Source: Bradyrhizobium ontarionense
GTDB lineage: Bacteria > Pseudomonadota > Alphaproteobacteria > Rhizobiales > Xanthobacteraceae
Length of the DNA: 64,000 bases
Direction: 5' to 3'
Assembly: GCF_021088345.1 (NCBI RefSeq)
Contig: NZ_CP088156.1
Location: 7,369,001-7,433,000, forward strand
The notes beneath the pieces are model-generated. The model made no database searches, was not told the DNA's origin, and saw only the letters and a list, made by a program, of their open reading frames with translations. The translations under genes were made by a program, and so were the position numbers. Positions 26,713 through 37,142 of the stretch are shown here, piece by piece. Positions within the stretch are counted from its first letter, which is position 1. The number at the start of each line of letters is the position of its first letter.

Positions 26713-27738
26713 CTATCGTGTTCGCGGTCCGGCGGCCTGCTGGCCGACGGCCTGCGGCTGGCCGAAGCCGGGCTGCTGTCCGAATGGATCCGGAAATGGC
26801 TGCTGTTGCTGCTGAGCCGCCGCCGCCTGCCGTGCCGCCCGTACCCGCTGCGCGACGCGCCGCTGATTGGCGCGCCGCGCCGCAATCTGCTTCTCGCGGG
26901 CCTGGCGCTTCTTCATGACGCTTCGGCGCAACTGCAAGCTCGCGATCTTCACAGAGGCGCGATGTTCGCTCGCTGCGGGCTTGTCCTGGTGGGCCGGCTG
27001 TTCGGCGAGCGCAGCCAGCTTGGCCGCGATGGGGTCAAGTGCGGGCGCGGTCGGAGCTGGCGAAGGCGATATCGCCGGGGCCATCGCCGGATCGGCGCTG
27101 GCGAGGACCTGAGGGACTGGCGAAGCTGCGACCGGAACATCGTGCGAGGCCGCCGAGACGACCGAGGCCGCAGTTTCTGGAGCGCTGTCCAATCTCGATT
27201 TGTCGGATGCCTTGTCGACCGCGATCGCAATCGCGGGGGCCATGGCGGAGTTCATGCGGTCCGGCTTGGCACTCTCGATCCGATCGTCCAGCGCTGTGAC
27301 TGTCCTGGGCGGGATGGAGGCATTGGCCATATCGATCGTCTCGGCCGGAAGCGATGGCGTCGGCAGCGCAGGAGGGTCGATGGTGGCGATCACGGCAACA
27401 GTCTCTGGAACCGAGTTCTCTGGAACCGACGCGATTGCCGCGGGCGTACTCGGCTGCTCGGCCGGCACGGTCGCCTCGGGTGGTGCTTCGACCATGTCGG
27501 ATGGCGGCGTCGGCGGTTGAGCCGGGCTCGGTTCGACCCGCAGCACCGCCAGAACCGGCGCGGGTTCGGCCGGCGGCAGGAACGTCGTAAATCCGGCCGC
27601 CTGGGTCGAATGCCAGGACGAGTTGCTGGCGAACTGCTCATGGGCGGCGCGCAGGAGGGCAGCAGCGCCCATGCCGAAGACGGTGAGAGAGATGGAAAAG
27701 ACGATCGCGGCGACGAGGAAACGAAAGCCGGGAAGCAT
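26713..27738 (-). CDS. Membrane-anchored Pro/Ala-rich protein, unknown function
   Basis: About 341 residues with one N-terminal membrane segment (FLVAAIVFSISLTVFGMGAA) and then a long low-complexity Pro/Ala/Ser/Val region likely to be disordered and periplasmic. The C-terminal 70 residues are basic and then Gln/Pro-rich (KKRQAREKQIAARRANQRR, then QQQQQPFPDPF). ATG 27738 is chosen because a normal signal anchor follows it at once. I do not recognise a family. Composition suggests a spacer or scaffold protein in the cell envelope, which is inference. It is divergent from an L,D-transpeptidase gene. Confidence 0.7.
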   Translation of the reverse strand: MLPGFRFLVAAIVFSISLTVFGMGAAALLRAAHEQFASNSSWHSTQAAGFTTFLPPAEPAPVLAVLRVEPSPAQPPTPPSDMVEAPPEATVPAEQPSTPAAIASVPENSVPETVAVIATIDPPALPTPSLPAETIDMANASIPPRTVTALDDRIESAKPDRMNSAMAPAIAIAVDKASDKSRLDSAPETAASVVSAASHDVPVAASPVPQVLASADPAMAPAISPSPAPTAPALDPIAAKLAALAEQPAHQDKPAASEHRASVKIASLQLRRSVMKKRQAREKQIAARRANQRRVAQRVRAARQAAAAQQQQQPFPDPFGQQPGFGQPQAVGQQAAGPRTR

Positions 27739-28100
27739 TGACGGAAACTCTCGCCACGGCAGCGGGCTGCCGAGACCTACGAGCCATTGGGGAACGCGGT
27801 GATCACAGGGAATGGCCGCGTTCACGACGGTGCCGGCTTCTGCCGTGCATCGCGAATCAGGCTGAGTTCAGAATACCGAAAGTGTTCCGGCTCGCTCGGC
27901 AAATCGAGGCATCAATGCGTCCTGCGTCCGCTCGGCTGCACTTTTTCGGCGGCGTGAGACTTCCGTGCAACGACGGAGATGCGATCACAAATTGCCGAAA
28001 TGGGACCGCGGTGGCCGGAATTGTCTTGAATGCGCCGCTATCTTCGGCCATTTGGCGGATCAAGGATCCCAATCGGCGGCTTGGGGATACTACAAGGGCA
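27739..28100. other. Divergent intergenic region
   Basis: About 360 bases between the Pro/Ala-rich protein and the L,D-transpeptidase, which are transcribed away from each other. It should contain both promoters. I see no repeat, operator or further gene in it. Confidence 0.5.
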
Positions 28101-29258
28101 ATGATGATCAGACAAATCCTGACGGTTTGCGCGGTCGCGGCAGCGGGCGTGGCGGTAATTCCGTTTGCCGAGGCACAGCAGGTCTATCAGACCGCCCCGG
28201 GCGCCTATTCGCCCGCTCCTACGCCTTACCCGGGCGATGTCCGCGGCCAGAGCCCGGATTTCGACGCGGTCGATGACGAGGACATGCCCGGCAACTCGGC
28301 CGCGTTGCCGCCGCCGGGACCGGTGTTGTCGCCCGACGATCCGCGCTACGGCCGTCCTGCCGGTGCGCCGGTTTACGGGGCTGCCCCGACCGGCCCGGTC
28401 ATGTCTCCGGATGATCCACGCTATGGCCGCCCGGCGGGGCCGCCGCCGGTCATCTATGCCGATCGCCCCGCGTCGGGCCAGCAGGCTTACGGCGGCGCCT
28501 ATGGCAACAGCGCGCCGGGTGGCGATGCCGCTGCTCCGCGTCCGCCGGGTGCGGTGGGTGGTGCTGCGGCCGCAACTGGTGCCGTGCAGCCGCCGGCCGG
28601 CGCTGACCGGCCGATGACGGTGGCCGCGCTGCCGCCCGAAGAGCAGCCGGATGCGGCTCCAGCGCCGCTGCCGGCGAACCTGCGCCGACAGGAGGTCGAC
28701 TTCGTCACCAAGGAGCCGGCGGGGACGATCGTTGTCGATACGCCCAATACCTATCTCTATCTGGTGCTCGGGAACGGGCGCGCGATGCGCTACGGCGTCC
28801 GCGTCGGCCGTGAAGGCTTCACCTGGACCGGCGTGCAGAAGATCACCAAGAAGACCGAGTGGCCGGACTGGTACCCGCCGAGCGAGATGATCGAGCGCCA
28901 GCCCTACCTGCCGCGGTTCATGGCCGGTGGTCCGGGCAATCCGCTCGGCGCCCGCGCGATGTATCTCGGTTCGACCGTGTATCGCATCCACGGCACCAAC
29001 CAGCCGTCGACGATCGGCAAGTTCGTCTCGTCCGGCTGCATCGGCATGCTGAACGACGACGTCTCGGATCTGTTCGAGCGCGTCAAGGTCGGCACCCGGG
29101 TGGTCGTGATGCCGGGCGGCCCCGCACCGGGCTCGACCAAGAACATGGCGGCTGCCGCCGCAGGGCCTGCGCAGGTGCCGGTTCAGGCCCAGGCCGCCGT
29201 GCCCGGTACCCAGCCCGCGACGATGCAGCCGCTGCCGCCGCCGGTGACCATCCGCTGA
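28101..29258 (+). CDS. L,D-transpeptidase (ErfK/YbiS/YcfS/YnhG family)
   Basis: A 385-residue exported cell-wall enzyme. A signal peptide ends at PFAEAQ. Residues 50-200 are a Pro/Gly-rich linker with the near-identical repeat GPVLSPDDPRYGRPAG and GPVMSPDDPRYGRPAG. The YkuD catalytic domain follows, from PAGTIVVDTPNTYLYLVLGN, with the catalytic pair in RIHGTNQPSTIG (His) and SSGCIGMLNDDVSDLFERV (Cys). Such enzymes make 3-3 peptidoglycan cross-links or attach outer-membrane proteins to peptidoglycan. The ATG at 28101 follows CAAGGGCA. A strong terminator follows the stop codon. Confidence 0.93.
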   Translation: MMIRQILTVCAVAAAGVAVIPFAEAQQVYQTAPGAYSPAPTPYPGDVRGQSPDFDAVDDEDMPGNSAALPPPGPVLSPDDPRYGRPAGAPVYGAAPTGPVMSPDDPRYGRPAGPPPVIYADRPASGQQAYGGAYGNSAPGGDAAAPRPPGAVGGAAAATGAVQPPAGADRPMTVAALPPEEQPDAAPAPLPANLRRQEVDFVTKEPAGTIVVDTPNTYLYLVLGNGRAMRYGVRVGREGFTWTGVQKITKKTEWPDWYPPSEMIERQPYLPRFMAGGPGNPLGARAMYLGSTVYRIHGTNQPSTIGKFVSSGCIGMLNDDVSDLFERVKVGTRVVVMPGGPAPGSTKNMAAAAAGPAQVPVQAQAAVPGTQPATMQPLPPPVTIR

Positions 29259-29276
29259 AACAGCTTCGATCGTGAG

Positions 29277-29306
29277 CAAAACACCCTCCTTGCGGAGGGT
29301 GTTTTC
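29277..29306 (+). terminator. Rho-independent terminator after L,D-transpeptidase gene
   Basis: AAAACACCCTCC, loop TTGC, GGAGGGTGTTTT, followed by CG. The 9-base GC-rich stem with flanking A and T runs would work on either strand; the convergent dehydrogenase gene ends 28 bases further on. Confidence 0.88.
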
Positions 29307-29333
29307 GTATCTGAACGGCCGTCGTCGCTTGTT

Positions 29334-30296
29334 TCAGGCCAGCCGGCGCGGCAGTTCGGCCCCGCCGAGCCAGGCCGCGATGCAGTCGACCATCTGCCCG
29401 TAATGGGCGCGGAAGCTCTCTTCGGAGACGTAGCCGAGATGCGGTGTGAGCACGACGTTGTCGAGCTTGCGCAGCGGGTGGTCGACCGGGAGCGGTTCGA
29501 CCGAGAACACGTCGAGCGCGGCGCCGGCGATCCGCTTCTCAAGTAGCGCGTCCAGGAGTGCTGCCTCGTCGACGATCGGCGCGCGCGCGGTATTCACGAG
29601 ATAGGCGGTCGGCTTCATCCGCGCGATGTCGGCGGCCCCGACCAGCCCGCGCGAGCGCTCGCTCAGCACGACATGGACGGTGATGACGTCGGCGGTCGCG
29701 AACAGCTCGTCCTTGGTCGCGTAGCCGACACCAGCGTCCTTGCAGCGCTCCGGCGTCAGGTTCGGGCTCCAGGCGATCACGTTCATGCCGAACGCCTTGG
29801 CAAGCCCTGCGACCTTGGTGCCGAGCTTGCCAAGTCCGACGACGCCCAGCGTTCTGCCCTCGATCTCGATCCCGCCGAGCGCCTGCCACATCTCGCCCGC
29901 ATGCATGCGGGCGTTCTCCCGTCCGATTCTGCGGGTCAGTTCCAGGATCAGTCCCATGGTCAGTGGCGCGGTCGGATCGCGGCCATACTGCGTGCCGCAG
30001 ACCACGATGCCGCGCGCCTTGGCGGCCTCCATGTCGATCGCGGCATTGCGCATGCCGGACGTGATCAGGAGCTTCAGCTTCGGCAGCCGCTCGATCAGGT
30101 CGCGCGGAAAGGGCGTCCGTTCGCGCATGGCACAGACGATGTCGATATCCGCCAGCGCGCTGGCCGCGGCTTCTTCGGTGGAGAACGGATGTGTGAAGGC
30201 GGTCACATCCACTCTGTCTGCCAGTCGAGGCCAATCGGCCAACGACAGGGCCGTATCGTAATAATCGTCGAGGATTGCACAGCGCAGCCGCGTCAT
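29334..30296 (-). CDS. D-isomer-specific 2-hydroxyacid dehydrogenase
   Basis: A 320-residue NAD(P)-dependent enzyme. The Rossmann motif is GVVGLGKLGTKVAGLAKAFG with WSPNLTPE after it. The catalytic residues lie in VNTARAPIVDE (Arg region), ALDVFSVEPLP (Glu) and NVVLTPHLGYVS (His). The family reduces 2-keto acids or oxidises D-2-hydroxy acids; phosphoglycerate dehydrogenase is a relative, but the C-terminal ACT domain is missing, so serine synthesis is unlikely. The substrate cannot be told. It converges with the L,D-transpeptidase gene. Confidence 0.92.
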   Translation of the reverse strand: MTRLRCAILDDYYDTALSLADWPRLADRVDVTAFTHPFSTEEAAASALADIDIVCAMRERTPFPRDLIERLPKLKLLITSGMRNAAIDMEAAKARGIVVCGTQYGRDPTAPLTMGLILELTRRIGRENARMHAGEMWQALGGIEIEGRTLGVVGLGKLGTKVAGLAKAFGMNVIAWSPNLTPERCKDAGVGYATKDELFATADVITVHVVLSERSRGLVGAADIARMKPTAYLVNTARAPIVDEAALLDALLEKRIAGAALDVFSVEPLPVDHPLRKLDNVVLTPHLGYVSEESFRAHYGQMVDCIAAWLGGAELPRRLA

Positions 30297-30420
30297 CGGA
30301 AAGGTCCATTCGTCGGGAGACGGCGCCAGCGGTGAACGCCGTCAGGAATGGAGCCATGCTTGCGCACAAAGCGCGGGACGCGCAAGGCGTCGCCAGATCA
30401 CAGTCGGGATGGCGCCGGGA

Positions 30421-30639
30421 TCAATCGAGGTGAGCCTTGAGGCGGAACGCTGCGTCGCTGCCGTATTTGGCGCGCCAGGCCGGCCCCGGACCGCGCATGT
30501 AATGCAATTCCGGCCGGTACGGGTTGAAGGCACGCGTGACGAATTCACGCCAGAAGCCCCGGATGTCGTCGACGATGCCGGATCTGTCTCGGCGTTCTGC
30601 GGCCGAAGCGGCCAGGGAGGCTGACGTAAGGGTTGCCAT
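30421..30639 (-). CDS. Small hypothetical protein
   Basis: 72 residues, charged and aromatic, with VDDIRGFWREFVTRAFNPYR and ELHYMRGPGPAWRAKYG. GAGAG lies before the ATG. I recognise no family. A real small gene is favoured by the good ribosome site, the lack of other coding frames, and the non-random amino-acid use (several Trp and Tyr), but short length keeps doubt. Confidence 0.5.
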   Translation of the reverse strand: MATLTSASLAASAAERRDRSGIVDDIRGFWREFVTRAFNPYRPELHYMRGPGPAWRAKYGSDAAFRLKAHLD

Positions 30640-30944
30640 GACGGGCTCTCGCTGTTGTCGGTTCGGCTTGTCGCCGCTTGGGCGCGCGGTTCTTGCGGGC
30701 CGAGACCGAGTGTCCCGCCGAATTAATTAAAAGATGGTTGCAATTGTCGTGATCGGCCGCACACATGATGTTGCACCCGTAATCGTCCGTGGGCGGCTGA
30801 CCCGGCACGAGGACGCTTCGACCGTCCCGGTCGCGGCAATTGTCCCGGTCAAAGAGAGCCTCGCCGGTTGCCCTTTGGAGACCGCGCGGCTACATCAGCG
30901 GCAACCATTTTCCGAAAATTCAGCAGGATTCCAAGGGACACGCG
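30640..30944. other. Divergent intergenic region upstream of ettA
   Basis: About 300 bases between the small hypothetical gene and the ABC-F gene. It has an AT-rich stretch (AATTAATTAAAAGATGG around 30720), which may belong to a promoter. No further gene or repeat seen. Confidence 0.5.
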
Positions 30945-32594
<1,650 letters not shown>

Positions 32595-32609
32595 CCTTCG
32601 ATATCGCGA

Positions 32610-32649
32610 GGCGCGACGCTGTCTCTCGTCCGGGACAAAGCGTCGCGCC
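32610..32649 (+). terminator. Hairpin after ettA
   Basis: Perfect 11-base arms GGCGCGACGCT and AGCGTCGCGCC with an 18-base loop, 15 bases after the ettA stop. There is no T-run, so it may rely on Rho or protect the 3' end. Confidence 0.5.
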
Positions 32650-32737
32650 CACGCTGCGGCCAGTTGTCGCTTCCATGCGCTGTATGATTGCGTAGATAGA
32701 CGTTCCGCAATTCAATCTGGTCACGAGAAATCACATC

Positions 32738-33319
32738 ATGTCTTCTCCCGACGCGCCCCTGCCTGCCAAGGGCGTAGCGCTGCGCCCGATTCCGATGCTG
32801 ATCTTCGGATCGCGCTGGCTGCAGCTGCCGCTCTATGTCGGATTGATCATCGCGCAGGGTGTCTATGTGGTGCTCTTCCTCAAGGAGCTTTGGCACCTGT
32901 TCTCGCATGCCTTCGACTTCTCCGAGCAGCAGATCATGCTCGCCGTGCTCGGCCTGATCGACGTCGTCATGATCTCGAACCTGCTCGTCATGGTGATCGT
33001 CGGCGGCTACGAGACGTTCGTGTCGCGGCTCAATCTGCAGGGCCATCCCGACGAGCCGGAATGGCTCAGCCACGTCAATGCCAGCGTGCTGAAGATCAAG
33101 CTGGCGATGGCGATTATCGGCATCTCGTCGATCCATCTGCTGCGCACGTTCATCGAGGCCGGCGCCCTCTCTTCCGGAAAGTCGAGCTACACCGAGACCG
33201 GCGTGATGTGGCAGACCATCATCCACACCGTCTTCATCCTGTCGGCGATCGGAATTGCCGTGGTCGACAAATTGTCGAATGCCGCGATCGAAGAGGCGAA
33301 GCAGTCGGCGGGGCATTGA
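32738..33319 (+). CDS. YqhA-type membrane protein (UPF0114/TIGR00645)
   Basis: A 193-residue inner-membrane protein with about four membrane segments. The pattern [20 protein letters not shown], then [22 protein letters not shown], then [19 protein letters not shown] and SWINxx-like [20 protein letters not shown] is typical of the TIGR00645/YqhA group. The family has no proven function. ATG 32738 is used, after CACGAGAAATCACATC, without a strong ribosome site. Confidence 0.9.
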   Translation: MSSPDAPLPAKGVALRPIPMLIFGSRWLQLPLYVGLIIAQGVYVVLFLKELWHLFSHAFDFSEQQIMLAVLGLIDVVMISNLLVMVIVGGYETFVSRLNLQGHPDEPEWLSHVNASVLKIKLAMAIIGISSIHLLRTFIEAGALSSGKSSYTETGVMWQTIIHTVFILSAIGIAVVDKLSNAAIEEAKQSAGH

Positions 33320-33393
33320 GGGCGGCGGGGGCGAGTTCCACGGCTCGGCTCCCTGACGTTCACAAGAGCTGTAGCCTATGGTACCCCTCCGGG

Positions 33394-34641
33394 ATGGCTC
33401 GGCAATTGCTACTCCGTTTGCGAACGCTCATCCTGGTCAGTCTGGCGCTCTGCGCGTTCGGCGATGGTCCAGCAGCCGCCGCCGACGCCGCCTTCACGCA
33501 ATTCGTCAATTCGCTCTGGCCTGAGGCCAAAGAGCAGGGCGTTTCGCGCGCGACGTTCGAGACCGAGACGCGCGGGCTCGAGCCCGACTACAAGCTCCCG
33601 GACCTGCTCCTGCCTGGACGTCCCGCCACCGGCGCGCCGGCGCAGGCCGAGTTCGTGCAGGTGCCGGCCGACTACATCAAGGAGGCGTCGATCGCCCGCC
33701 TGGCCGCGCATGGTGCGGGGCTGATCCAGCAATATCGTCCTGCGCTCGCCGAGATCGAACGCCGCTTCGGCGTTCCCGGTCCGATCGTGCTTGCCATCTG
33801 GGGCCGGGAGACCGATTTCGGCCGCTACGCGCTGCCCTACGATGCGCTGCGCGTGCTGGCGACGCAGGCCTATGTCGGCCGGCGCAAGGACCAGTACCGC
33901 ACCGAGTTCGTCATGGCGCTGAAGATGCTGAGCGATGGCGTCGTCTCGCGCCGCGACCTGCGCGCGTCATGGGGCGGTGCGGTCGGGCTGACCCAGTTCC
34001 TGCCGTCGGAGTATTACAAGCATGGTGTCGACCTCGATGGCGACGGCAAGGTCGATCTCTGGCGCTCCGTGCCGGACGCGCTTGGCTCGGCTGCGCAGCA
34101 GCTTGCCAACAAAGGATGGCAGGGCGGCCTGCGCTGGGCCTACGAGGTCAAGCCGCCCGCCGATGTCGACTGCACGGTAGGCGTCCCGGAGGTGAAGAAG
34201 CCGATCGGCGAATGGCTGCGTGCCGGCTTCGCCCTGGCCCGCGGCCAGCGACTGGGTGCGGCCGAACTGCAGCAGCCGGCGTCGCTGCTGCAGCCCGAAG
34301 GCATCTATGGACCGGCGTTCCTGACGACCGCGAACTACTTCGTCATCAAGGAATACAATTTCTCCGATCTCTACGTGCTGTTCGTCGGCCATCTGGCCGA
34401 TCGCATGACGAGCCCGTCGCCCTTCGCGACACCCTGGTCGGCCTCGCAGCAGCTTCGGACCAGGGACGTCGAAGCGATGCAGAAGGGCCTGACCCGCCTC
34501 GCCCTCTACAAGGACAAGCTCGACGGCAAGGCCGGCATGCAGACCCGCGCCGCGCTGGGCGCTTTTCAGAAGACCGCTGGATTGAAGGTGGATTGCTGGC
34601 CGAGCGGAGCGGTGCTGCAGGCGATCAACGCTGCACGCTGA
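33394..34641 (+). CDS. Lytic murein transglycosylase, MltB type
   Basis: A 415-residue exported peptidoglycan lyase. Signal peptide ending at PAAAADA, then the SLT/MltB domain with FGVPGPIVLAIWGRETDFGR (catalytic Glu in GRETDFG), SWGGAVGLTQFLPSEYYKHG and YNFSDLYVLFVGHLADRM. The C-terminal 70 residues are a peptidoglycan-binding domain (MQKGLTRLALYKDKLDGKAG, then TRAALGAFQKTAGL). It cleaves between MurNAc and GlcNAc to leave a 1,6-anhydro end. ATG 33394 is used because it leads straight into the signal peptide, after CCTCCGGG. A terminator hairpin follows. Confidence 0.93.
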   Translation: MARQLLLRLRTLILVSLALCAFGDGPAAAADAAFTQFVNSLWPEAKEQGVSRATFETETRGLEPDYKLPDLLLPGRPATGAPAQAEFVQVPADYIKEASIARLAAHGAGLIQQYRPALAEIERRFGVPGPIVLAIWGRETDFGRYALPYDALRVLATQAYVGRRKDQYRTEFVMALKMLSDGVVSRRDLRASWGGAVGLTQFLPSEYYKHGVDLDGDGKVDLWRSVPDALGSAAQQLANKGWQGGLRWAYEVKPPADVDCTVGVPEVKKPIGEWLRAGFALARGQRLGAAELQQPASLLQPEGIYGPAFLTTANYFVIKEYNFSDLYVLFVGHLADRMTSPSPFATPWSASQQLRTRDVEAMQKGLTRLALYKDKLDGKAGMQTRAALGAFQKTAGLKVDCWPSGAVLQAINAAR

Positions 34642-34673
34642 CGGGCCGATGCCACCGCGGCGAAGCAGGCAGC

Positions 34674-34700
34674 AAAAAGCCCGGCCGTAGGGCCGGGCTT
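34674..34700 (+). terminator. Rho-independent terminator between convergent genes
   Basis: AAAAAGCCCGGCC, loop GTA, GGCCGGGCTT. Strong GC stem with an A run on one side. It lies after the MltB-type gene and before the end of the convergent YWDGYGW gene, serving mostly the minus-strand gene by its U-run. Confidence 0.8.
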
Positions 34701-34725
34701 GCCGTATCGAGATGCGTCGTCAGGG

Positions 34726-35007
34726 TCAGTAGCAGACGCGAACCGGGCGAACCACCCAGCCATAGCCGTCCCAATAGCGCTCACGGCGCCACACGCACGG
34801 CGGCGGGCCCGGGGGCGGACCTTCGACATAGACCGGGCCGCCATAGGCGGGACGGCTGGACGCAATCGCGCCGCCGAGCAGGGCGCCGCCGATCAGGCCA
34901 GCAGCCACGCCCGCGCCGACGTCGCCAGCCCTGGCGGCCGGCGCGGTCACGGTCAGTGAACCGGCGATTGTCGCAACCGCGAGCACCGCGGTCAGGATCT
35001 TCTTCAT
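34726..35007 (-). CDS. Small exported protein, YWDGYGW type, copy 1
   Basis: A 93-residue protein with a signal peptide (MKKILTAVLAVATIAGSLTV, cleavage near AARAG), a glycine-rich hydrophobic stretch GVAAGLIGGALLGGAIASS that resembles a glycine-zipper, and the C-terminal motif RRERYWDGYGWVVRPVRVCY. The start follows AGGAG. It is a paralogue of the next gene, with the same three-part design. The function is unknown; glycine zippers often sit in or near membranes. Confidence 0.85.
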   Translation of the reverse strand: MKKILTAVLAVATIAGSLTVTAPAARAGDVGAGVAAGLIGGALLGGAIASSRPAYGGPVYVEGPPPGPPPCVWRRERYWDGYGWVVRPVRVCY

Positions 35008-35203
35008 GTTCCGAGATCTCCTGGAGGTGGTGATTCTTACGCTCGCTCGAAGGCCATCAGCATCGTGAGAAAACACGACAATACGTCAACCCTTCGTAAA
35101 CTCTGTCCGACCTCATGCGACCGAAAAAAGGTTTTTTCTGGCCATGTCAGCCCGTCCGATCGAAATTCCGGTGCAACGTCATGGAATTAATGAAGGTGAA
35201 CGA

Positions 35204-35524
35204 TCACTCGCACACCCGCACGCGGCGAATCCGCCAGCCGTAGCCGTCCCAGAAGCGCTGGCGCTGCAAGTAGCAGGCGTAGCCGGGATCGGCGACATAG
35301 GCCGGTCCACCGTAGTAAGAGTATCCGGGTCCATACGCGTAGCCGGGCCCGTAGTAATAGGGATTGCCGCCACCGGCGATGGCTCCGCCAATGAGGGCAC
35401 CGCCGATCAATCCTGCCGCGACACCGGCCGCGACGCGGCCGCCGCGAGCTTCCGCAGGAGCGGGGGCGATCGCTGCGGTCGACAGCGTCGCGACAGCAGC
35501 CAAGGCCGCTATAGTTTTCCTCAT
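35204..35524 (-). CDS. Small exported protein, YWDGYGW type, copy 2
   Basis: A 106-residue relative of the preceding gene product: signal peptide (cleavage near AEARG), GVAAGLIGGALIGGAIAGGG, a Tyr/Gly-rich linker (YYYGPGYAYGPGYSYYGG), and the ending RQRFWDGYGWRIRRVRVCE. GAGAGAGGTGAGGTC lies before the ATG at 35524. Two cysteines near the C terminus (GYACYLQ and VRVCE) are shared in pattern with copy 1. Both genes have their own promoter-sized gap (about 200 bases). The function is unknown. Confidence 0.85.
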   Translation of the reverse strand: MRKTIAALAAVATLSTAAIAPAPAEARGGRVAAGVAAGLIGGALIGGAIAGGGNPYYYGPGYAYGPGYSYYGGPAYVADPGYACYLQRQRFWDGYGWRIRRVRVCE

Positions 35525-35686
35525 GACCTCACCTCTCTCACTCTGGGTCAGCAGATCGCCCATGAAGCGATGCGACAGGTTCCCATATCCCGCTTGAATG
35601 ATCAATGAACGGGCTCGTCCCATTGGACGACCCATGTCCAGGATACGTTCAATGTTGCGATGCACAAAAATTGATGTGGGTTCAAA

Positions 35687-35977
35687 ATGACGGCCACGAT
35701 GACCATCGTCGTGGCCGTCGGGCTGACCTCGGCCGTCTGCTATGGGCTGCTGGTGCGAGCCGACCGCCGCAGGCGGACCGGTCGTCGGTCGCTCGTTGAT
35801 ACCACTGGATCCGATTCTGGCGGCGGGTGGACCGAAGGAAGCGGGTTCAGCTTCTCGAGCTGGTTCAGCAATACCACAACCGACGCGATGGGAAATCCGA
35901 TCGATGGCGGCAGCGGTAGCAGCGATGGTGGCAGCGACGGCGGTGGGGGCGGAGGCGACGGGGGCGGAGGCGATTGA
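35687..35977 (+). CDS. Small membrane protein with Gly/Ser-rich tail, tentative
   Basis: 96 residues: one N-terminal membrane segment (MTIVVAVGLTSAVCYGLLV), a basic stop-transfer patch (RADRRRRTGRR), then a Gly/Ser/Asp-rich tail ending in long Gly-Asp runs. No clear ribosome site lies before the ATG at 35687. The organised membrane-anchor-plus-basic-patch layout argues for a real gene, the low-complexity tail against certainty. Confidence 0.5.
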   Translation: MTATMTIVVAVGLTSAVCYGLLVRADRRRRTGRRSLVDTTGSDSGGGWTEGSGFSFSSWFSNTTTDAMGNPIDGGSGSSDGGSDGGGGGGDGGGGD

Positions 35978-36018
35978 GCCGCGCCACGACACGACTTTGA
36001 CCTGCGACAAGTCGCATT

Positions 36019-36035
36019 CTTAGATGCGTTCTAGG
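36019..36035. promoter_or_regulatory. Irr-type iron control element (ICE box) before bfd-bfr
   Basis: CTTAGATGCGTTCTAGG matches the ICE consensus TTTRGAAYNRTTCYAAA at most positions, including both TAGA and TTCTA half-site cores. A second, weaker site, TTGGAATAGCTTCAAAA, lies at 36048-36064. In Bradyrhizobium, Irr represses bacterioferritin under iron limitation through such sites. Confidence 0.6.
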
Positions 36036-36138
36036 TTAGCTAGGAGATTGGAATAGCTTCAAAAGCGCCGCTTTTCCTTTGCGCGGGCAGCTGCCCATGA
36101 CTATCGATAGCTCACCATCGACGACTGGCCGGTTTCTC

Positions 36139-36423
36139 ATGATTGTTTGTTCCTGCAACGTCATTAGCGATCACGACATCCGCAAGGCGGTGACATCCGC
36201 CGACGAACTGCCGCGGAATCCCAAGCAGGTCTATGGCTGCCTTGGCTGCAGCGCGGAATGCGGACGTTGTGCGCGCACGATCAAGACCATCATCGACGAG
36301 GCACTCGGTCCCTGTGCGCGTGCGTGCCAGTCCGGCTGCCAACACGGTCATCATCAAGGCCGGTCGCCAGTCCAGACGATCGAGGACGATATCCAAAGCC
36401 GGTTCGCGCTGGCCGCCTGCTGA
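36139..36423 (+). CDS. bfd: Bacterioferritin-associated ferredoxin
   Basis: A protein of about 94 residues. The [2Fe-2S] ligands are visible as MIVCSCNVISDHDIRKAV (CxC) and YGCLGCSAECGRCA (the later cysteines of the Bfd fold). Bfd binds bacterioferritin and reduces its iron core so that Fe2+ can leave. The C-terminal extension with CARACQSGCQHGHH adds further Cys and His not needed for the cluster and could bind metal. It precedes bfr by about 120 bases on the same strand, and an ICE-like element lies upstream. ATG 36139 is placed at the fold's start; ATG 36097 is possible. Confidence 0.92.
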   Translation: MIVCSCNVISDHDIRKAVTSADELPRNPKQVYGCLGCSAECGRCARTIKTIIDEALGPCARACQSGCQHGHHQGRSPVQTIEDDIQSRFALAAC

Positions 36424-36541
36424 GAGCCTTCGCCGTTGAACTCACCGCGTTCGCTGCGAAAATGCGCATGAACGGGGTCGTCTCCGCACTCCGAACCTGA
36501 TATTGAGCCCCTGCGGCCTCTAACTTTTTCGGAGCTTATCT

Positions 36542-37027
36542 ATGCAGGGCGACCCCAAGGTCATCGAATATCTCAACAAGGGATTGCGCAGCGAACTGAC
36601 TGCGATCAACCAATATTGGCTGCATTATCGCCTGTTGAACAATTGGGGCCTCCTGGAGATGGCCAAGGTGTGGCGCAAGGAATCCATCGAAGAGATGGAG
36701 CACGCCGACAAGTTCACTGATCGCATCCTCTTCCTCGACGGCTTCCCGAACATGCAGGTGCTCGATCCGCTGCGGATCGGTCAGAACGTCAAGGAGATCA
36801 TCGAGTGTGATCTCGCCGCCGAGGTCGCCGCGCGAGCGCTCTATCAGGAGGCTGCAACCTATTGCCACGGCGTCAAGGACTACGTCTCGCGCGACCTGTT
36901 CGAGCGATTGATGAAGGACGAGGAGCATCACATCGATTTCCTCGAGACGCAGCTCGATCTGATCGGCCGCATCGGACTCGAACTCTACACTCAGAAGCAC
37001 GTCGGCGGGCTCGAAAGCGAGCACTGA
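36542..37027 (+). CDS. bfr: Bacterioferritin
   Basis: A 161-residue heme-containing ferritin that oxidises and stores iron in a 24-subunit shell. Ferroxidase ligands are visible in [16 protein letters not shown] (Glu18), [19 protein letters not shown] (Glu51, His54), [17 protein letters not shown] (Glu94) and [20 protein letters not shown] (Glu127, His130). Met52 within the EEMEHADK segment is the heme ligand of the family, at the two-fold axis. The start [15 protein letters not shown] is canonical. It forms a unit with bfd upstream. A hairpin follows the stop codon. Confidence 0.97.
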   Translation: MQGDPKVIEYLNKGLRSELTAINQYWLHYRLLNNWGLLEMAKVWRKESIEEMEHADKFTDRILFLDGFPNMQVLDPLRIGQNVKEIIECDLAAEVAARALYQEAATYCHGVKDYVSRDLFERLMKDEEHHIDFLETQLDLIGRIGLELYTQKHVGGLESEH

Positions 37028-37064
37028 CACCGCACGTCACGCAGCATTCCTTCGTGGAATAAGG

Positions 37065-37100
37065 TCGATTCGAGGCTGATGATTGCGGCTCTCGAATCGA
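37065..37100. terminator. Hairpin after bfr
   Basis: Perfect 10-base arms TCGATTCGAG and CTCGAATCGA, with a 16-base loop, between the convergent bfr and DUF3240 genes. No strong T-run. A smaller stem ATTCC-TTCGT-GGAAT is just before it (37046-37060). Confidence 0.55.
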
Positions 37101-37142
37101 CTACCCCGTCTGGCCCGGGCAAGGACGATTGTCCCGTGCTGC

